A stretch of DNA of 38,576 nt from MGIIb-P sp963934015 (GCA_963934015.1 CAWVWT010000020.1:1-38576); one strand, 5' to 3'. Positions 7,358 to 17,179 are shown, counted from the first letter of the stretch. Notes: generated by a model from the sequence alone, not told the origin. Program-made: numbers and translations.

Positions 7358-9748
7358 ATGACAATTACTGTATCTAAGCAAAGTCCTTTGAAATCTTCCA
7401 AAGAAGAAGGCGGAATTCACAGAGTTGCTGTAATCGGCTCTGGTTTGATGGGTGCAGGTATCGCCGCGCATTGTGCCAACGCCGGCTGCGATGTTGTCCT
7501 CATGGACATAGTTCCGGATGATGCTGAAGACCCTGATATTCTCGCTAAAGGTGCGATCAAACAGATGTTGAAGGCCAATCCTGAAGTTCTGATGCATCCC
7601 GACTATGCTGAACGTATTACTCCTGCAAATTTGGATGACAGCTTACATCTTCTCGCGGACATGGATTGGGTTATTGAAGTCGTCATTGAGCGACTGGCAA
7701 TCAAGCGCGATGTCTATGCAAAATTGGCAGAATACATGCCAGCACACGCAATTCTTTCTTCAAACACCTCAACTCTACCCCGTTCAAAACTCGTTGCTGG
7801 CATGCCCTCAAGTCTATCGAGTCGTTTCCTAATCACTCACTTCTTCAATCCACCCCGTTATCTTCCGTTACTCGAAGTAGTCACATCACCAGAAGTACCC
7901 GCTGAGACACTGCAACGCTTCACATCCTTCGCGGATGAAAAACTCGGCAAGCGCGTCACACTCTGCAATGATACACCTGGCTTCATCGGGAACCGATTGG
8001 GCATCTATTTCGTCCAACGCGCCATTGCTGCAACACTAGATCACGGTTTCACAATCGAACAAGCAGATGCCATGCTAGGTCGCCCCATCGGTTTACCCAA
8101 GACAGGTGTATTCGGCCTCATGGACTTGGTCGGCATTGACCTTATCCCCCATGTAATCGAATCAATGGTACAGCATCTTCCCAAAGGGGATGCATTGCAC
8201 ACTATCGCTGGACGTGGTGGTGACGCTATCACGGCGATGATTGCGGATGGATATACTGGCCGTAAAGGGAAAGGCGGATTCTACCGATTGAATACAGATG
8301 ACGGTCAGCGTATCAAGGAGGCTCGAAATATCCAAACAGGTGAATATGCCCCTGCAAATCGCCGTGCAGCATTCCCTTCAGCCAAAATCGGTAAACAAGG
8401 ATTGGCTCGCCTCATTGAGAAGGATGATGCCGGTTCACGCTTCGTCAAAGAAATCCTACTTGACACGTTCGCTTATGCCGCATCTCTGGTTCCTGTTGTC
8501 AGCGCTGATATCGCTTCGATTGATGGTGCCATGCAAGTTGGATACAATTGGAAAAAGGGCCCCTTCCAGATGATGGATGAACTCGGCCTTGCTTGGATTA
8601 TTTCTGAATTGGAATCTTTGGATAAGGATATCCCGGACATTCTTCGCTTGGCTTCCGAGAATGGTGGTTTTCACGGAACTCTTGATGGAGAACCGACTCG
8701 AATTACACCAGAGGGCACACATGTTCTCGTCCCTCGCCCCGCATCTACATTCACCGTCGCAGATCTCAAGCGTAGGCAGGGTCGTGCCATCAAACGAAAC
8801 GGTTCGGCAAGTTTGTGGGACGCTGGAGATGGTGTATTGTTGGTCGAATATCATTCGAAACTCAATGCTATGGATCCAAACAGCATGGAGATGTTGATGA
8901 CCGCTGTCGATATTGCTGAGAACGAAGGGTGGAAAGGCATTCTAATTGGTAACGATGGATCACACTTCTGTGCAGGCGCCAATCTGGGTCTCGCATTGTT
9001 CGCGGCGAATTTAGGCGCTTGGAAAGAGGTAGATCAATTCATCAAACTCGGCCAAGATGCATATCAAACTTTGAAGTACGCAGAGGTACCTGTTGTTGCT
9101 GCTGCTGCTGGGATGTGCGTTGGTGGTGGCTGTGAGGTTCTCTTGCATTGTGACGCCGTACAGGCCCACTCCGAGTCCTACATTGGCCTCGTCGAAGTAG
9201 GTGTTGGCATCATCCCTGGTTGGGGTGGTTGCAAGGAAATGCTCGCCCGTCTCCCGGCTTTCGGTATCTCATCGGGTGGACCTATGGGTGCGCCTATGCG
9301 GGCATTTGAGAACATCGGACTGGCCCAAGTGGCAAAATCCGCCGAACAAGCCCGCAATTTAGGATATCTTAGACCATCAGATCAGATTTCGATGAATCGG
9401 GACCGGTTGTTGGCCGATGCAAAGGCCTGTGTGTTGAAACTTGCAGAGAATTACACTCCACCGGAGCCCCACACCTACCATCTTCCAGGTCCATCGGGCC
9501 GTCTCGCACTCGAGATGGCATTGAATGATCTCGCACTATCTGGAAAGGCGACTCCACACGATGTCGTCGTCGTTGGCGAACTTGCGAAAGTGCTGACGGG
9601 TGGTGATGATGCAGATGTTATGGTTGAGATGGGGGAAGATGAACTTCTGGCCCTTGAACGTGCAGCCATCGCAACACTCGCAAAGGATGTAGCGACATTA
9701 GATCGCATGGAACATATGTTGGCGAAAGGCAAGCCATTGAGAAATTAA
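7358..9748 (+). CDS. fadB: 3-hydroxyacyl-CoA dehydrogenase / enoyl-CoA hydratase fusion
   Basis: A 796-residue bifunctional enzyme for the middle two steps of beta-oxidation. Residues about 20-400 are the NAD-dependent hydroxyacyl-CoA dehydrogenase: the nucleotide loop is VIGSGLMGAG (G27-G32), and THFFNPPRYLPLLEVV supplies the catalytic His and Glu. Residues about 490-700 are a crotonase: CAGANLG for the oxyanion hole, and E593 (GGGCE) and E613 (LVEVGVGIIPGWGG), exactly 20 residues apart as in rat enoyl-CoA hydratase E144 and E164, so the hydratase should be active. The order dehydrogenase-then-hydratase is the reverse of E. coli FadB and is the one usual in archaea. It starts with no gap after fadA, using AAGGTGG (7346-7352) as ribosome site. 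Confidence 0.94.
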   Translation: MTITVSKQSPLKSSKEEGGIHRVAVIGSGLMGAGIAAHCANAGCDVVLMDIVPDDAEDPDILAKGAIKQMLKANPEVLMHPDYAERITPANLDDSLHLLADMDWVIEVVIERLAIKRDVYAKLAEYMPAHAILSSNTSTLPRSKLVAGMPSSLSSRFLITHFFNPPRYLPLLEVVTSPEVPAETLQRFTSFADEKLGKRVTLCNDTPGFIGNRLGIYFVQRAIAATLDHGFTIEQADAMLGRPIGLPKTGVFGLMDLVGIDLIPHVIESMVQHLPKGDALHTIAGRGGDAITAMIADGYTGRKGKGGFYRLNTDDGQRIKEARNIQTGEYAPANRRAAFPSAKIGKQGLARLIEKDDAGSRFVKEILLDTFAYAASLVPVVSADIASIDGAMQVGYNWKKGPFQMMDELGLAWIISELESLDKDIPDILRLASENGGFHGTLDGEPTRITPEGTHVLVPRPASTFTVADLKRRQGRAIKRNGSASLWDAGDGVLLVEYHSKLNAMDPNSMEMLMTAVDIAENEGWKGILIGNDGSHFCAGANLGLALFAANLGAWKEVDQFIKLGQDAYQTLKYAEVPVVAAAAGMCVGGGCEVLLHCDAVQAHSESYIGLVEVGVGIIPGWGGCKEMLARLPAFGISSGGPMGAPMRAFENIGLAQVAKSAEQARNLGYLRPSDQISMNRDRLLADAKACVLKLAENYTPPEPHTYHLPGPSGRLALEMALNDLALSGKATPHDVVVVGELAKVLTGGDDADVMVEMGEDELLALERAAIATLAKDVATLDRMEHMLAKGKPLRN

Positions 9749-9762
9749 GGAGAGATGATAAA

Positions 9763-11535
9763 ATGGTAAGATACGATGCACCACTACGCGATTACACCTT
9801 CCTCCTGCATGAAGTATTCGAGGTTGTTGAGTTGTCAGAACGATTGGGTTACGATGGTTGGGATCGTGATATGATTGACATGATGATGGAAGAATGGGGC
9901 GAAATTATGCGGACTGCTTGGTTGCCCACGAATGCTGTTGGAGACAAAGTTGGTTGTACCTATGAAAATGGTCAGGTGAAAGCTCCTCCTGGCTTCAAAG
10001 AAGCATGGGATACCACAACCGAAGGTGGCTGGTTTGCTGCTGCTGCACGCGCCGAGCATGGCGGCATGGATTGCCCCCTCTTCTTCCGCAATGCGATGGA
10101 CGAATTTGCAATTTCAAGCAATATGGCACTCTCTACGGTCGGTGCACTCAATCTGGGTGTGTATGATCTCATTTCTGAACATGGTAGTGCTGAACTTCAA
10201 GAAAAATACGCGGAAAAGGTGGCTAGTGGCGAATGGTGTGGCACAATGTGTCTGACCGAACCGCATGCCGGAACAGATCTTGGAATGATTCGAACCAAGG
10301 CGCACCCTCAAGACAACGGTTCCTATCAAATCACTGGAACAAAGATGTTCATCACCTTCGGCGATCATGATTTGAGTGATAATATCATTCACATGGTTCT
10401 AGCTAAGTTACCCGATGCCCCCGAAGGTTCGCGTGGAATTTCTCTCTTCGTCGTCCCTAAATTCCTTCCCGGTGATGATAATTTGAATGGTGTCACCTGT
10501 TCAGGAATTGAAGAGAAAATGGGATTACACGGCAGCCCGACCTGTGTTCTCAATTTTGATGACAGTATTGGTTGGATTGTCGGCGAGGCGAATACAGGCA
10601 TGCGCCTCATGTTCGAGATGATGAATAGAGAGCGCCTTGCGACAGGGATGATGGGTATTGGACTTGGTGAAATCGCTTATCAGAATGCCCTTGATTGGTG
10701 TGTAGAGCGCCGCCAAGGTCGCGATTTGAAAGGGATTCAAGATCTTAAAGAGAAAGCAGACCCAATCCTTGTTCACCCTGATGTACGTCGAATGTTACTG
10801 AAGATGAAGGCTAACAACGAAGGATGCAGGGCACTTGCAACTTGGGCAGGTACGCTACTCGATCAAATGAGACGCGGAGATGACGAATCGAAGGCTCATG
10901 CAACCGCACTTGTCGCATTGCTTACTCCAATTATCAAAGCACTTGGAACCGATCTAGGGTGCGAGACCTGTAGTCTTGGTATCCAAGTCATGGGTGGCGC
11001 TGGATATTGTACCGAGTATGGTGTTGAACAGTTCTATCGTGATGCGCGAATTGCACCCATTTGGGAGGGTACAAACGGAATTCAGGCTCTCGATTTGGCC
11101 GGCCGAAAGATCACTCAAGATTTTGGTAAAAATTTCCGTAGCTTGATGTGGCCACTGCTTGAATTCATCGAAGAAAATCGTGATGACACAGATATGGCGA
11201 AGTATACCAAACCACTCTATCAGAGTGTGCGTGGCCTTCAGCAGTTGACTCTGTTGATGATTTCCGAAGGGATGGGTAACCCTCACTTCCTTGCAGCAGG
11301 AGCTACTGATTACTGTACTTATTTTGGCAATACAATGCTTGCTTACATGTGGGCACGCATGGCGCGCGTCTGCAACGATGCTAAGGCAGCGGGTTCTGAG
11401 GACCCATTCTATGACGCTAAACTCCGACTTGCAGATGTGTTCTTTGCAGAAATTCTCCCGGATAATGTAGGCCTAGCAGCCAAGGTTCAGGCGGGGCACA
11501 AACACTTGATGGAATTTCCGGAGGCCATGCTGTGA
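9763..11535 (+). CDS. Acyl-CoA dehydrogenase of the long (about 590-residue) FadE/DmdC type
   Basis: An FAD enzyme that would introduce the 2,3-double bond into acyl-CoA, the first step of beta-oxidation. The N-terminus YDAPLRDYTFLLHEVFEV matches the N-terminal module typical of long acyl-CoA dehydrogenases. MCLTEPHAGTDLG is the flavin/substrate signature, and E435 in APIWEGTNGIQALDL should be the catalytic base. The about 140 residues after it form the extra C-terminal helical domain of this subfamily. The same subfamily includes DmdC, which acts on methylmercaptopropionyl-CoA from DMSP, so a sulfur-compound substrate cannot be excluded; the fad neighbours favour fatty acids. The start is fixed by AAGGAGAGATG a few bases before ATG 9763. 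Confidence 0.92.
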   Translation: MVRYDAPLRDYTFLLHEVFEVVELSERLGYDGWDRDMIDMMMEEWGEIMRTAWLPTNAVGDKVGCTYENGQVKAPPGFKEAWDTTTEGGWFAAAARAEHGGMDCPLFFRNAMDEFAISSNMALSTVGALNLGVYDLISEHGSAELQEKYAEKVASGEWCGTMCLTEPHAGTDLGMIRTKAHPQDNGSYQITGTKMFITFGDHDLSDNIIHMVLAKLPDAPEGSRGISLFVVPKFLPGDDNLNGVTCSGIEEKMGLHGSPTCVLNFDDSIGWIVGEANTGMRLMFEMMNRERLATGMMGIGLGEIAYQNALDWCVERRQGRDLKGIQDLKEKADPILVHPDVRRMLLKMKANNEGCRALATWAGTLLDQMRRGDDESKAHATALVALLTPIIKALGTDLGCETCSLGIQVMGGAGYCTEYGVEQFYRDARIAPIWEGTNGIQALDLAGRKITQDFGKNFRSLMWPLLEFIEENRDDTDMAKYTKPLYQSVRGLQQLTLLMISEGMGNPHFLAAGATDYCTYFGNTMLAYMWARMARVCNDAKAAGSEDPFYDAKLRLADVFFAEILPDNVGLAAKVQAGHKHLMEFPEAML

Positions 11536-12596
11536 GTGTGGCAAACAGTACAGAAGAGATACGGGGAGCAGCCGCTTATGTGGTATCCAATACTTCGCGC
11601 TTGATGCGCCGTTCCACTTGGATGGAATTCGCTATTGTTTTCGAAATTCTGCTATTGCTGATGTATCCTCATTGGAGAACTGAACCGTTGGCTTGGATGC
11701 TTGCTGGTATCAGTGCCCCTCTAGGTGGTTGGCTCGTTTTACGACGTATTGTGCTACGTGCATATTTGCGATCTCCTGCACCTGCAGACGGACGCCTCAT
11801 TGATGCACGTTGGGGGAGTTTACGCTTTGCCGGGTGGGGTGGCGACACACTAACAGCGTATCATCTTCCATCTGAAGCACCCGCGAAAGGTTTGGTTCTG
11901 TATATTCACGGCTACGGTTCGTCACTGCGTAATGCAGAGGCACGTTGCCAGCACTTGAACGAACTCGATCTCGATATCGTGGGAATGAATTTACGAGGGC
12001 ATGGTGGTTGTAACTTACGTGATGAGTGGACTCTTCTGAAATTGGTTGCTGATTTGGAAGCTCTCCTTCAGCAACTGTCCTTCGAACTAGATCAATTACC
12101 CGAACGAGTTTGGATTTACGGTCATTCGATGGGTGGTTTTCTTGCCTTACGGCTTGGAGCACACCCATCAGGTTGGTGGAAGTCCCGCCTAGCAGGGGTG
12201 ATGGTTGAATCCCCAATCACATCCTATCCATTAATCATTGAACGCAATACATCAACAAAGCACCGCTATTTGCGTTTCATCATGCCTTGGATTCGGTGGA
12301 TTCTTCGTAGAGAACATGAACGAATACATCCAGATTTACCGGTTCGATATGCTACTGCAGCGATACCACATATCGGTCTGCCTGCGGTACCCATCCTCGC
12401 CCTTCAGGCAGCAGAAGATCAACGATTGGGGCAGATCCATTTCAATGAACTTTCAAAGGCCCTTACTCAACATCAAACCCCTTACGAACTTCACGTTATC
12501 GATGGACACCACCATACTTCAGACAAAGATACAGAAGCGCGAAAACAATTGGTTGAACAATGGCTGAGACCCGAACAAAAAGGGGTGTTAATCTGA
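11532..12596 (+). CDS. Alpha/beta hydrolase with N-terminal membrane anchor
   Basis: A 354-residue serine hydrolase. Residues about 30-70 hold one or two hydrophobic segments (FAIVFEILLLLMY, then LAWMLAGISAPLGGWLVL), suggesting attachment to the membrane. The hydrolase core has the oxyanion motif LYIHGYGSS, the nucleophile elbow YGHSMGG with S199, an acid in LQAAEDQRLG and the histidine in HVIDGHHHTSD. This looks like the monoacylglycerol-lipase or esterase branch. The GTG start at 11532 overlaps the preceding stop as GTGA, so it is translated with the fad genes. A job in releasing fatty acids from lipids or in thioester hydrolysis is inferred from context; the substrate is not visible. Confidence 0.85.
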   Translation: MSVANSTEEIRGAAAYVVSNTSRLMRRSTWMEFAIVFEILLLLMYPHWRTEPLAWMLAGISAPLGGWLVLRRIVLRAYLRSPAPADGRLIDARWGSLRFAGWGGDTLTAYHLPSEAPAKGLVLYIHGYGSSLRNAEARCQHLNELDLDIVGMNLRGHGGCNLRDEWTLLKLVADLEALLQQLSFELDQLPERVWIYGHSMGGFLALRLGAHPSGWWKSRLAGVMVESPITSYPLIIERNTSTKHRYLRFIMPWIRWILRREHERIHPDLPVRYATAAIPHIGLPAVPILALQAAEDQRLGQIHFNELSKALTQHQTPYELHVIDGHHHTSDKDTEARKQLVEQWLRPEQKGVLI

Positions 12597-13696
12597 GCAC
12601 AGAGAAACGATTTAAGCGTGCTAGTAAACGAATATTGTCTCTGGATGAGCGGCCTGATGACAACATGATGCTACGTCTCTATTCACTATACAAACAGGCA
12701 ACTGAAGGAGATGCAACAGGGCGCCTTCCAATTGCGAAGGGGATGGTTGCTGTCGCCAAATGGAAGGCCTGGAAGAAGCTCGCGGGTACTACCGCCGAAG
12801 ATGCCATGGCTTCATATTGTGAAATTGCTGATGTTTTATTGAATGAGAATCCCGTTGATGTTGTTCGGGAAATCGAATCGTGGCGTGGTCGGACAGTACT
12901 CATCACTGGAGCCAGCCGCGGTCTTGGTCGCGCCATGGCCATACGTCTCGGTGAAGAAGGTGCGAATATTATTCTCTGTGCACGTTCAATGGAACCGAAC
13001 GAGAAATTACCTGGTACGTTACCTGAAACTAAAGCTCTGGTGGAAGCAGCTGGAGGTAAGGCAATATGTGCACAGATGGATGTGCGTGATGATGAACAGG
13101 TTCAGGCCGCAGTCGAAAAAGGCGTGGCTGCCTTCAATGGAATCGACGCAATCATCTGCAACGCAGGTGCATTGTTCATTGCTCCTTTCGCAGAGACTCC
13201 AATGAAGCGTTTCGATTTGGTACATGAGGTGAACAGCCGAGGGACATTCGCTCTTTGTCAAGCAGCCTTACCGCATCTGAAAAAGAGTGGTGCAGGGCGT
13301 ATCCTCGTTCTAGCACCGCCTATCAATCTCGATCCTAAATGGCTCAACGGAACGCTCGCATACACACTTTCAAAGTACTCGATGTCAATGCTAGTTCTCG
13401 GACTGTCTGGTGAACTTGCCATGGATGGAATTGCTGTGAACGCTATCTGGCCAGCAACAACAATCGACACTGCAGCAGTTCGATACAACAAGGCCTTAGG
13501 TGGTGAAGAAATGATTCGAAGGAGCAGAAAACCTCAGATTGTTGCAGATGCTGCATTACACATTCTTAGTCAAAACAAAATTGTTTCAGGGCGATTCTAC
13601 ACCGATGAATCTGCCTTGCGGGAAGCTGGTTTAGAAGATTTTGAAAAATATGCGGTTGAACCTGGTATGACTCTGCAACCGGATTTCTATTTGTGA
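12560..13696 (+). CDS. Acyl-CoA-binding domain fused to an HSDL2-like short-chain dehydrogenase
   Basis: A fusion of 378 residues from ATG 12560. Residues about 16-95 are an acyl-CoA-binding protein (ACBP) domain: LYSLYKQATEGD, AKWKAW and EDAMASY keep the Tyr, Lys, Lys and Tyr that hold acyl-CoA. Residues about 110-378 are a short-chain dehydrogenase: TGASRGLG cofactor loop, ICNAGALF, and the catalytic YTLSK. Its tail (IAVNAIWPATTIDTAAVR and VEPGMTLQPDFYL) follows human HSDL2 closely; HSDL2 carries an SCP2 lipid domain instead of ACBP. It probably reduces or oxidises an acyl-CoA-linked substrate held by the ACBP domain. ATG 12560 overlaps the hydrolase gene by 37 bases and has no ribosome site; a CTG at 12593 in CTGA, with AGGGGTG just before it, may be the true start (367 residues). 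Confidence 0.9.
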   Translation: MAETRTKRGVNLSTEKRFKRASKRILSLDERPDDNMMLRLYSLYKQATEGDATGRLPIAKGMVAVAKWKAWKKLAGTTAEDAMASYCEIADVLLNENPVDVVREIESWRGRTVLITGASRGLGRAMAIRLGEEGANIILCARSMEPNEKLPGTLPETKALVEAAGGKAICAQMDVRDDEQVQAAVEKGVAAFNGIDAIICNAGALFIAPFAETPMKRFDLVHEVNSRGTFALCQAALPHLKKSGAGRILVLAPPINLDPKWLNGTLAYTLSKYSMSMLVLGLSGELAMDGIAVNAIWPATTIDTAAVRYNKALGGEEMIRRSRKPQIVADAALHILSQNKIVSGRFYTDESALREAGLEDFEKYAVEPGMTLQPDFYL

Positions 13697-16600
13697 TTAA
13701 GCCCATTGGCTGAGTTCACGCGCAGTGCGAACTACACCGAAGCCGAATGTTTCTTCCAAGGAACGCCTCACAATCCAGAAATCAGAATCCCGGGAAGCGA
13801 CCAAGATTGCACCAATCCCCGCTTTGAGTAATTCTTTGTTCGTTGAATCAGCCAACATCGCAGCCTCTCTCATGATATCCCGATCTCCACGTTCAGGATA
13901 GACTGCATCTTTGCCAATCTTTGTTCGTTTTTTGTTTGCGGCGCTGCTTTCAAGAAGTTCGATGTAGGTCTTTCGATGATCCACCATGAACTCGATTGTA
14001 CGATCTTCATAATCAGATATTCCAGACTCTTTTTCAATATCGAGGGGTGGGTGCCATGTGCTGTAATCCGCCAATACTTGCTTGCAAATTTTATCAATCG
14101 CCCCACGAGTCACTTTCTCGACCCATTCAACTTCGTTGATCCAAATATCATCGAATAGGGTACGCACCCTTTCGACCTCCCTCATCTTGTTCTTGAATTC
14201 CTTTTCAGCAGCGATTGGAATTCTAAGTTTAACTATACCAGCATTGGATTTGTAGAGTACTGTACGGTGGAAAGAACCCTGCAAATTTGTTTCTATTCCA
14301 CCCTCTTCATTCAATAGCCAACTGATTCGTTCCTTCGCTGCATCAATGAGCAAGTTAGTGTCAATCAAAATCAAGGGTTGCAGGGTTAGGTGACGTAATT
14401 TGCGGCGTACACGAATGGGTAGCGTTACTTCATTTAACCGAAAAATCCCATTTTGGCTTCTTAGTAACGCCTTCATCTGGCTGTTTGAAAATTGGCCTGA
14501 ATTCATGGCTCGCTCAAACATCATCAACCCTTGAGTTGGGTTGAGCGCAGATGCTTCACCAGCCACACCTTCGACCTCTTGGATAGTTGCCCCATCATCG
14601 AGGACATGTTGGAAACGATCTTCCAACTGACTTCGTTGACTGCGGCGATTGCTTGAAAGTCCACGTTTCGCCGCCCGTATCCGTCCTTGCCACAAACCTT
14701 GAGGCAGCCCGTGAGTATTTGGATAGGTGAATAGTAGGTCTAATTCATCAGATGGATACGTCGTACGTTCTCTTTCAACGATTTCACCGTCGACATTCTC
14801 TTCTGAAACGATTTCTGTACTAGATATCCAATCGAGTAACCGTCGGCGTGCGGCTTCAGGTTGCTGTCGCGCAGCATCATCGCAAACATGGAGATACAAT
14901 TGAAAAATACCAGTCATAGCAGATTGCAAAGCCTGCTGACTTTCCAACATTTGAATCGCCTCCGAAAATTTCCCAGCATGAGCAAAGGCGATGAGGGCGC
15001 GCCTCGCTAAGCGGACCCGGTTTTCAAAACTGAATGTGATATCCATACTAGCTCGGCGTAGAGATCTACCGGCAGATTGGTGTTTGCCAGCTTTCTCCTC
15101 GATTGAAGCGAGGATGATTTGGTGCCACGATGCTGATGATGGTGATGCATGTATGCGGTGCCATTCAGCAAAGGCCGGAATTGCAATGCTATCGTGTTCC
15201 AATACCACCTGTCTAATTGCATCGACAATTCTCTTCCTTGGATTTTCACCAATCAAACTATTCAAAGTTGAAAGGGCTGAGTTCGTACTTTCTTCGCTGT
15301 GATCATCGAGTAAACGAATTGCCCGATTGAATCTGAGGCGATCCAAAACAGCAGAGAATAATCGCAATTCGACCCCACTTAATGACGAATTTTTGATTGA
15401 GGATTGTAATTTATCCAAATGGTCTGCTGGGACCAAACCATCACCACCCTTCAACATCGCTTGTCGGCATTGATTGAAAGCCCGAATCGCTTCACGATTT
15501 CCTGCGACCCGATCACGAATAGCATCTAAATCAGCAGGAGCCCCCTCTAACAATTTAACGAGCCCAACCGAGGTTTCAGACAATACTCCACTCGGTTCTT
15601 TGGTCAATGCCTCCATTGCTTTCGGTCTTGCATCAATAACCCATCCACACAATTCTTGGTTGGCATTACCTGGAAGCAAGTGGTGTACCAAAAGTGTGCG
15701 GTGTGGATGCATTATAGCCCCATCTTTCATTTTCATCAGAATTGAACCAATACGATCCGCATTACCAGATTCTGTGAAAATATCCAAAGCTAAGTCTTCT
15801 AATTCACCCCCACCGAAGTCACCACCATCTTGGATTTTAATTGCAGCCACAGAACGTAATTGAAGTGGAATTTGAATAGTTTGCATAATCAGTACAAGCC
15901 CATCGGGCTCGATTCGGTGGACACCCTCCATTAATCGTTCAATTAACACCTCATCACCACTTGCTTCAATGAGTTTCAGGACTAGGTGTAATTTCGTAGA
16001 ATCAACGAGATTCAAATCAGATATAATTTTCAATGCTGAGTCGTGATCATTTTCTCGAATGTGTGCAGCCACCAAACTCCACATGAGTGCACGTCGATCT
16101 TCAGTGTCATTGAGTAGCAGGATCCCTTCCTGAATTTCATTCGCTGTTAGTTCAGTATCATCTGGCGCATCAATCCATGATTGATATCGCATTGCTACCG
16201 ATAGTGCATCATCGCCCTTTGCACCATGGCATTCTGCCCATGCATCACTTTCACCTGAGCGAAGCCGGAGTAGAGCAAGATGATCCTTAGCAATGTTGGC
16301 CACATCCCCTCCATCTTTGATTAGAGTGGTTAAATCACTTTTAGTTTCATCGCTACCGGAGCAAATTCCGACAAGTGCTTTGACCAGCACAGCCTCCCCC
16401 TCCAAACGATTGAATGATTCAGGTGGCTCGGCGACCTTCCCTTTGGATTGTAGAGATTTGACAATTCTTTGAATACTCAATTCCAAATCAGCTGTGAGTG
16501 GAAATGGGGTGGGGGTTTTCAACCACGCAGCCAAGGCAGTACGATTTTTTGGATCCAATCTCGCAGAAAGAATCCATTCACTTGCATTTGTTGGAGTCAT

Positions 16601-17095
16601 ATTTGAAACCTCAATCTCAGGATATGATTGCATCTCAGCCAATAGCGGCGCTTCTCTACCCAATCTGGGCCAAACTGGGTGAATTCCTTCAGCACAGGAA
16701 TTCCGCATTTTCTCAAGTTCAGTATCCCAAGTAGGATTCCATTTGTCTCCAAGCCGAGCCCTTTGTACTAACATGGCGGAGAGGCGATAACCCGGAGGCG
16801 CTTTGTGGAGTGGGGACACCAATCCCTCCATTTCTTCGATCCAATCATCGGTAGTTGGGTTTCTTGCCCGCCTTCCCCGGCCCCGCATTCTCCGTTGCCG
16901 ATTATTGGAAGATTCTTTGTTACTGAGTTCTTCTTTGTTGAGAGCCACCAGAAGTAGCCCTTTCCATGGCTTTTCCAAAAGGTCCCAAGCAGAGGTATCC
17001 ATGGCCTTCCGGCGTCGCTTTTCGGGCACATCTCCAGCCTTGATGGCGACATCGAGGCATTCGAGTAGATAGTCTTCATCACCAGCCAGTTCCAT
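13697..17095 (-). CDS. Very large helical-repeat protein with C-terminal PIN nuclease domain
   Basis: About 1,132 residues. The last 220 (from about residue 909) form a PIN-type nuclease: LILIDTNLLIDAA supplies the first acidic residue (D912), AAEKEF the second, ERGDRDIMREA the third and VASRDSDFW the fourth, the usual metal-binding set of a Mg/Mn RNase. The preceding 900 residues have no family I recognise; they read as long runs of short amphipathic helices (TPR/HEAT-like, for example KIISDLNLVDSTKLHLVLKL), with a basic stretch NRQRRMRGRGRRARN near the N-terminus that may bind nucleic acid. ATG 17095 is chosen because the 59 residues before it are Arg/Gly-rich and overlap the divergent gene; the frame is open back to 17272. 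An RNA-processing or RNase-toxin role is inference. Confidence 0.8.
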   Translation of the reverse strand: MELAGDEDYLLECLDVAIKAGDVPEKRRRKAMDTSAWDLLEKPWKGLLLVALNKEELSNKESSNNRQRRMRGRGRRARNPTTDDWIEEMEGLVSPLHKAPPGYRLSAMLVQRARLGDKWNPTWDTELEKMRNSCAEGIHPVWPRLGREAPLLAEMQSYPEIEVSNMTPTNASEWILSARLDPKNRTALAAWLKTPTPFPLTADLELSIQRIVKSLQSKGKVAEPPESFNRLEGEAVLVKALVGICSGSDETKSDLTTLIKDGGDVANIAKDHLALLRLRSGESDAWAECHGAKGDDALSVAMRYQSWIDAPDDTELTANEIQEGILLLNDTEDRRALMWSLVAAHIRENDHDSALKIISDLNLVDSTKLHLVLKLIEASGDEVLIERLMEGVHRIEPDGLVLIMQTIQIPLQLRSVAAIKIQDGGDFGGGELEDLALDIFTESGNADRIGSILMKMKDGAIMHPHRTLLVHHLLPGNANQELCGWVIDARPKAMEALTKEPSGVLSETSVGLVKLLEGAPADLDAIRDRVAGNREAIRAFNQCRQAMLKGGDGLVPADHLDKLQSSIKNSSLSGVELRLFSAVLDRLRFNRAIRLLDDHSEESTNSALSTLNSLIGENPRKRIVDAIRQVVLEHDSIAIPAFAEWHRIHASPSSASWHQIILASIEEKAGKHQSAGRSLRRASMDITFSFENRVRLARRALIAFAHAGKFSEAIQMLESQQALQSAMTGIFQLYLHVCDDAARQQPEAARRRLLDWISSTEIVSEENVDGEIVERERTTYPSDELDLLFTYPNTHGLPQGLWQGRIRAAKRGLSSNRRSQRSQLEDRFQHVLDDGATIQEVEGVAGEASALNPTQGLMMFERAMNSGQFSNSQMKALLRSQNGIFRLNEVTLPIRVRRKLRHLTLQPLILIDTNLLIDAAKERISWLLNEEGGIETNLQGSFHRTVLYKSNAGIVKLRIPIAAEKEFKNKMREVERVRTLFDDIWINEVEWVEKVTRGAIDKICKQVLADYSTWHPPLDIEKESGISDYEDRTIEFMVDHRKTYIELLESSAANKKRTKIGKDAVYPERGDRDIMREAAMLADSTNKELLKAGIGAILVASRDSDFWIVRRSLEETFGFGVVRTARELSQWA

Positions 17096-17179
17096 CGCCC
17101 CCCGCCTACGGCGGGTTTCCAGCCCTCGCCCCCCTACTATGAACGCATCGCTGAAGTGTAACCCTCTTCTCGCGTGGAT

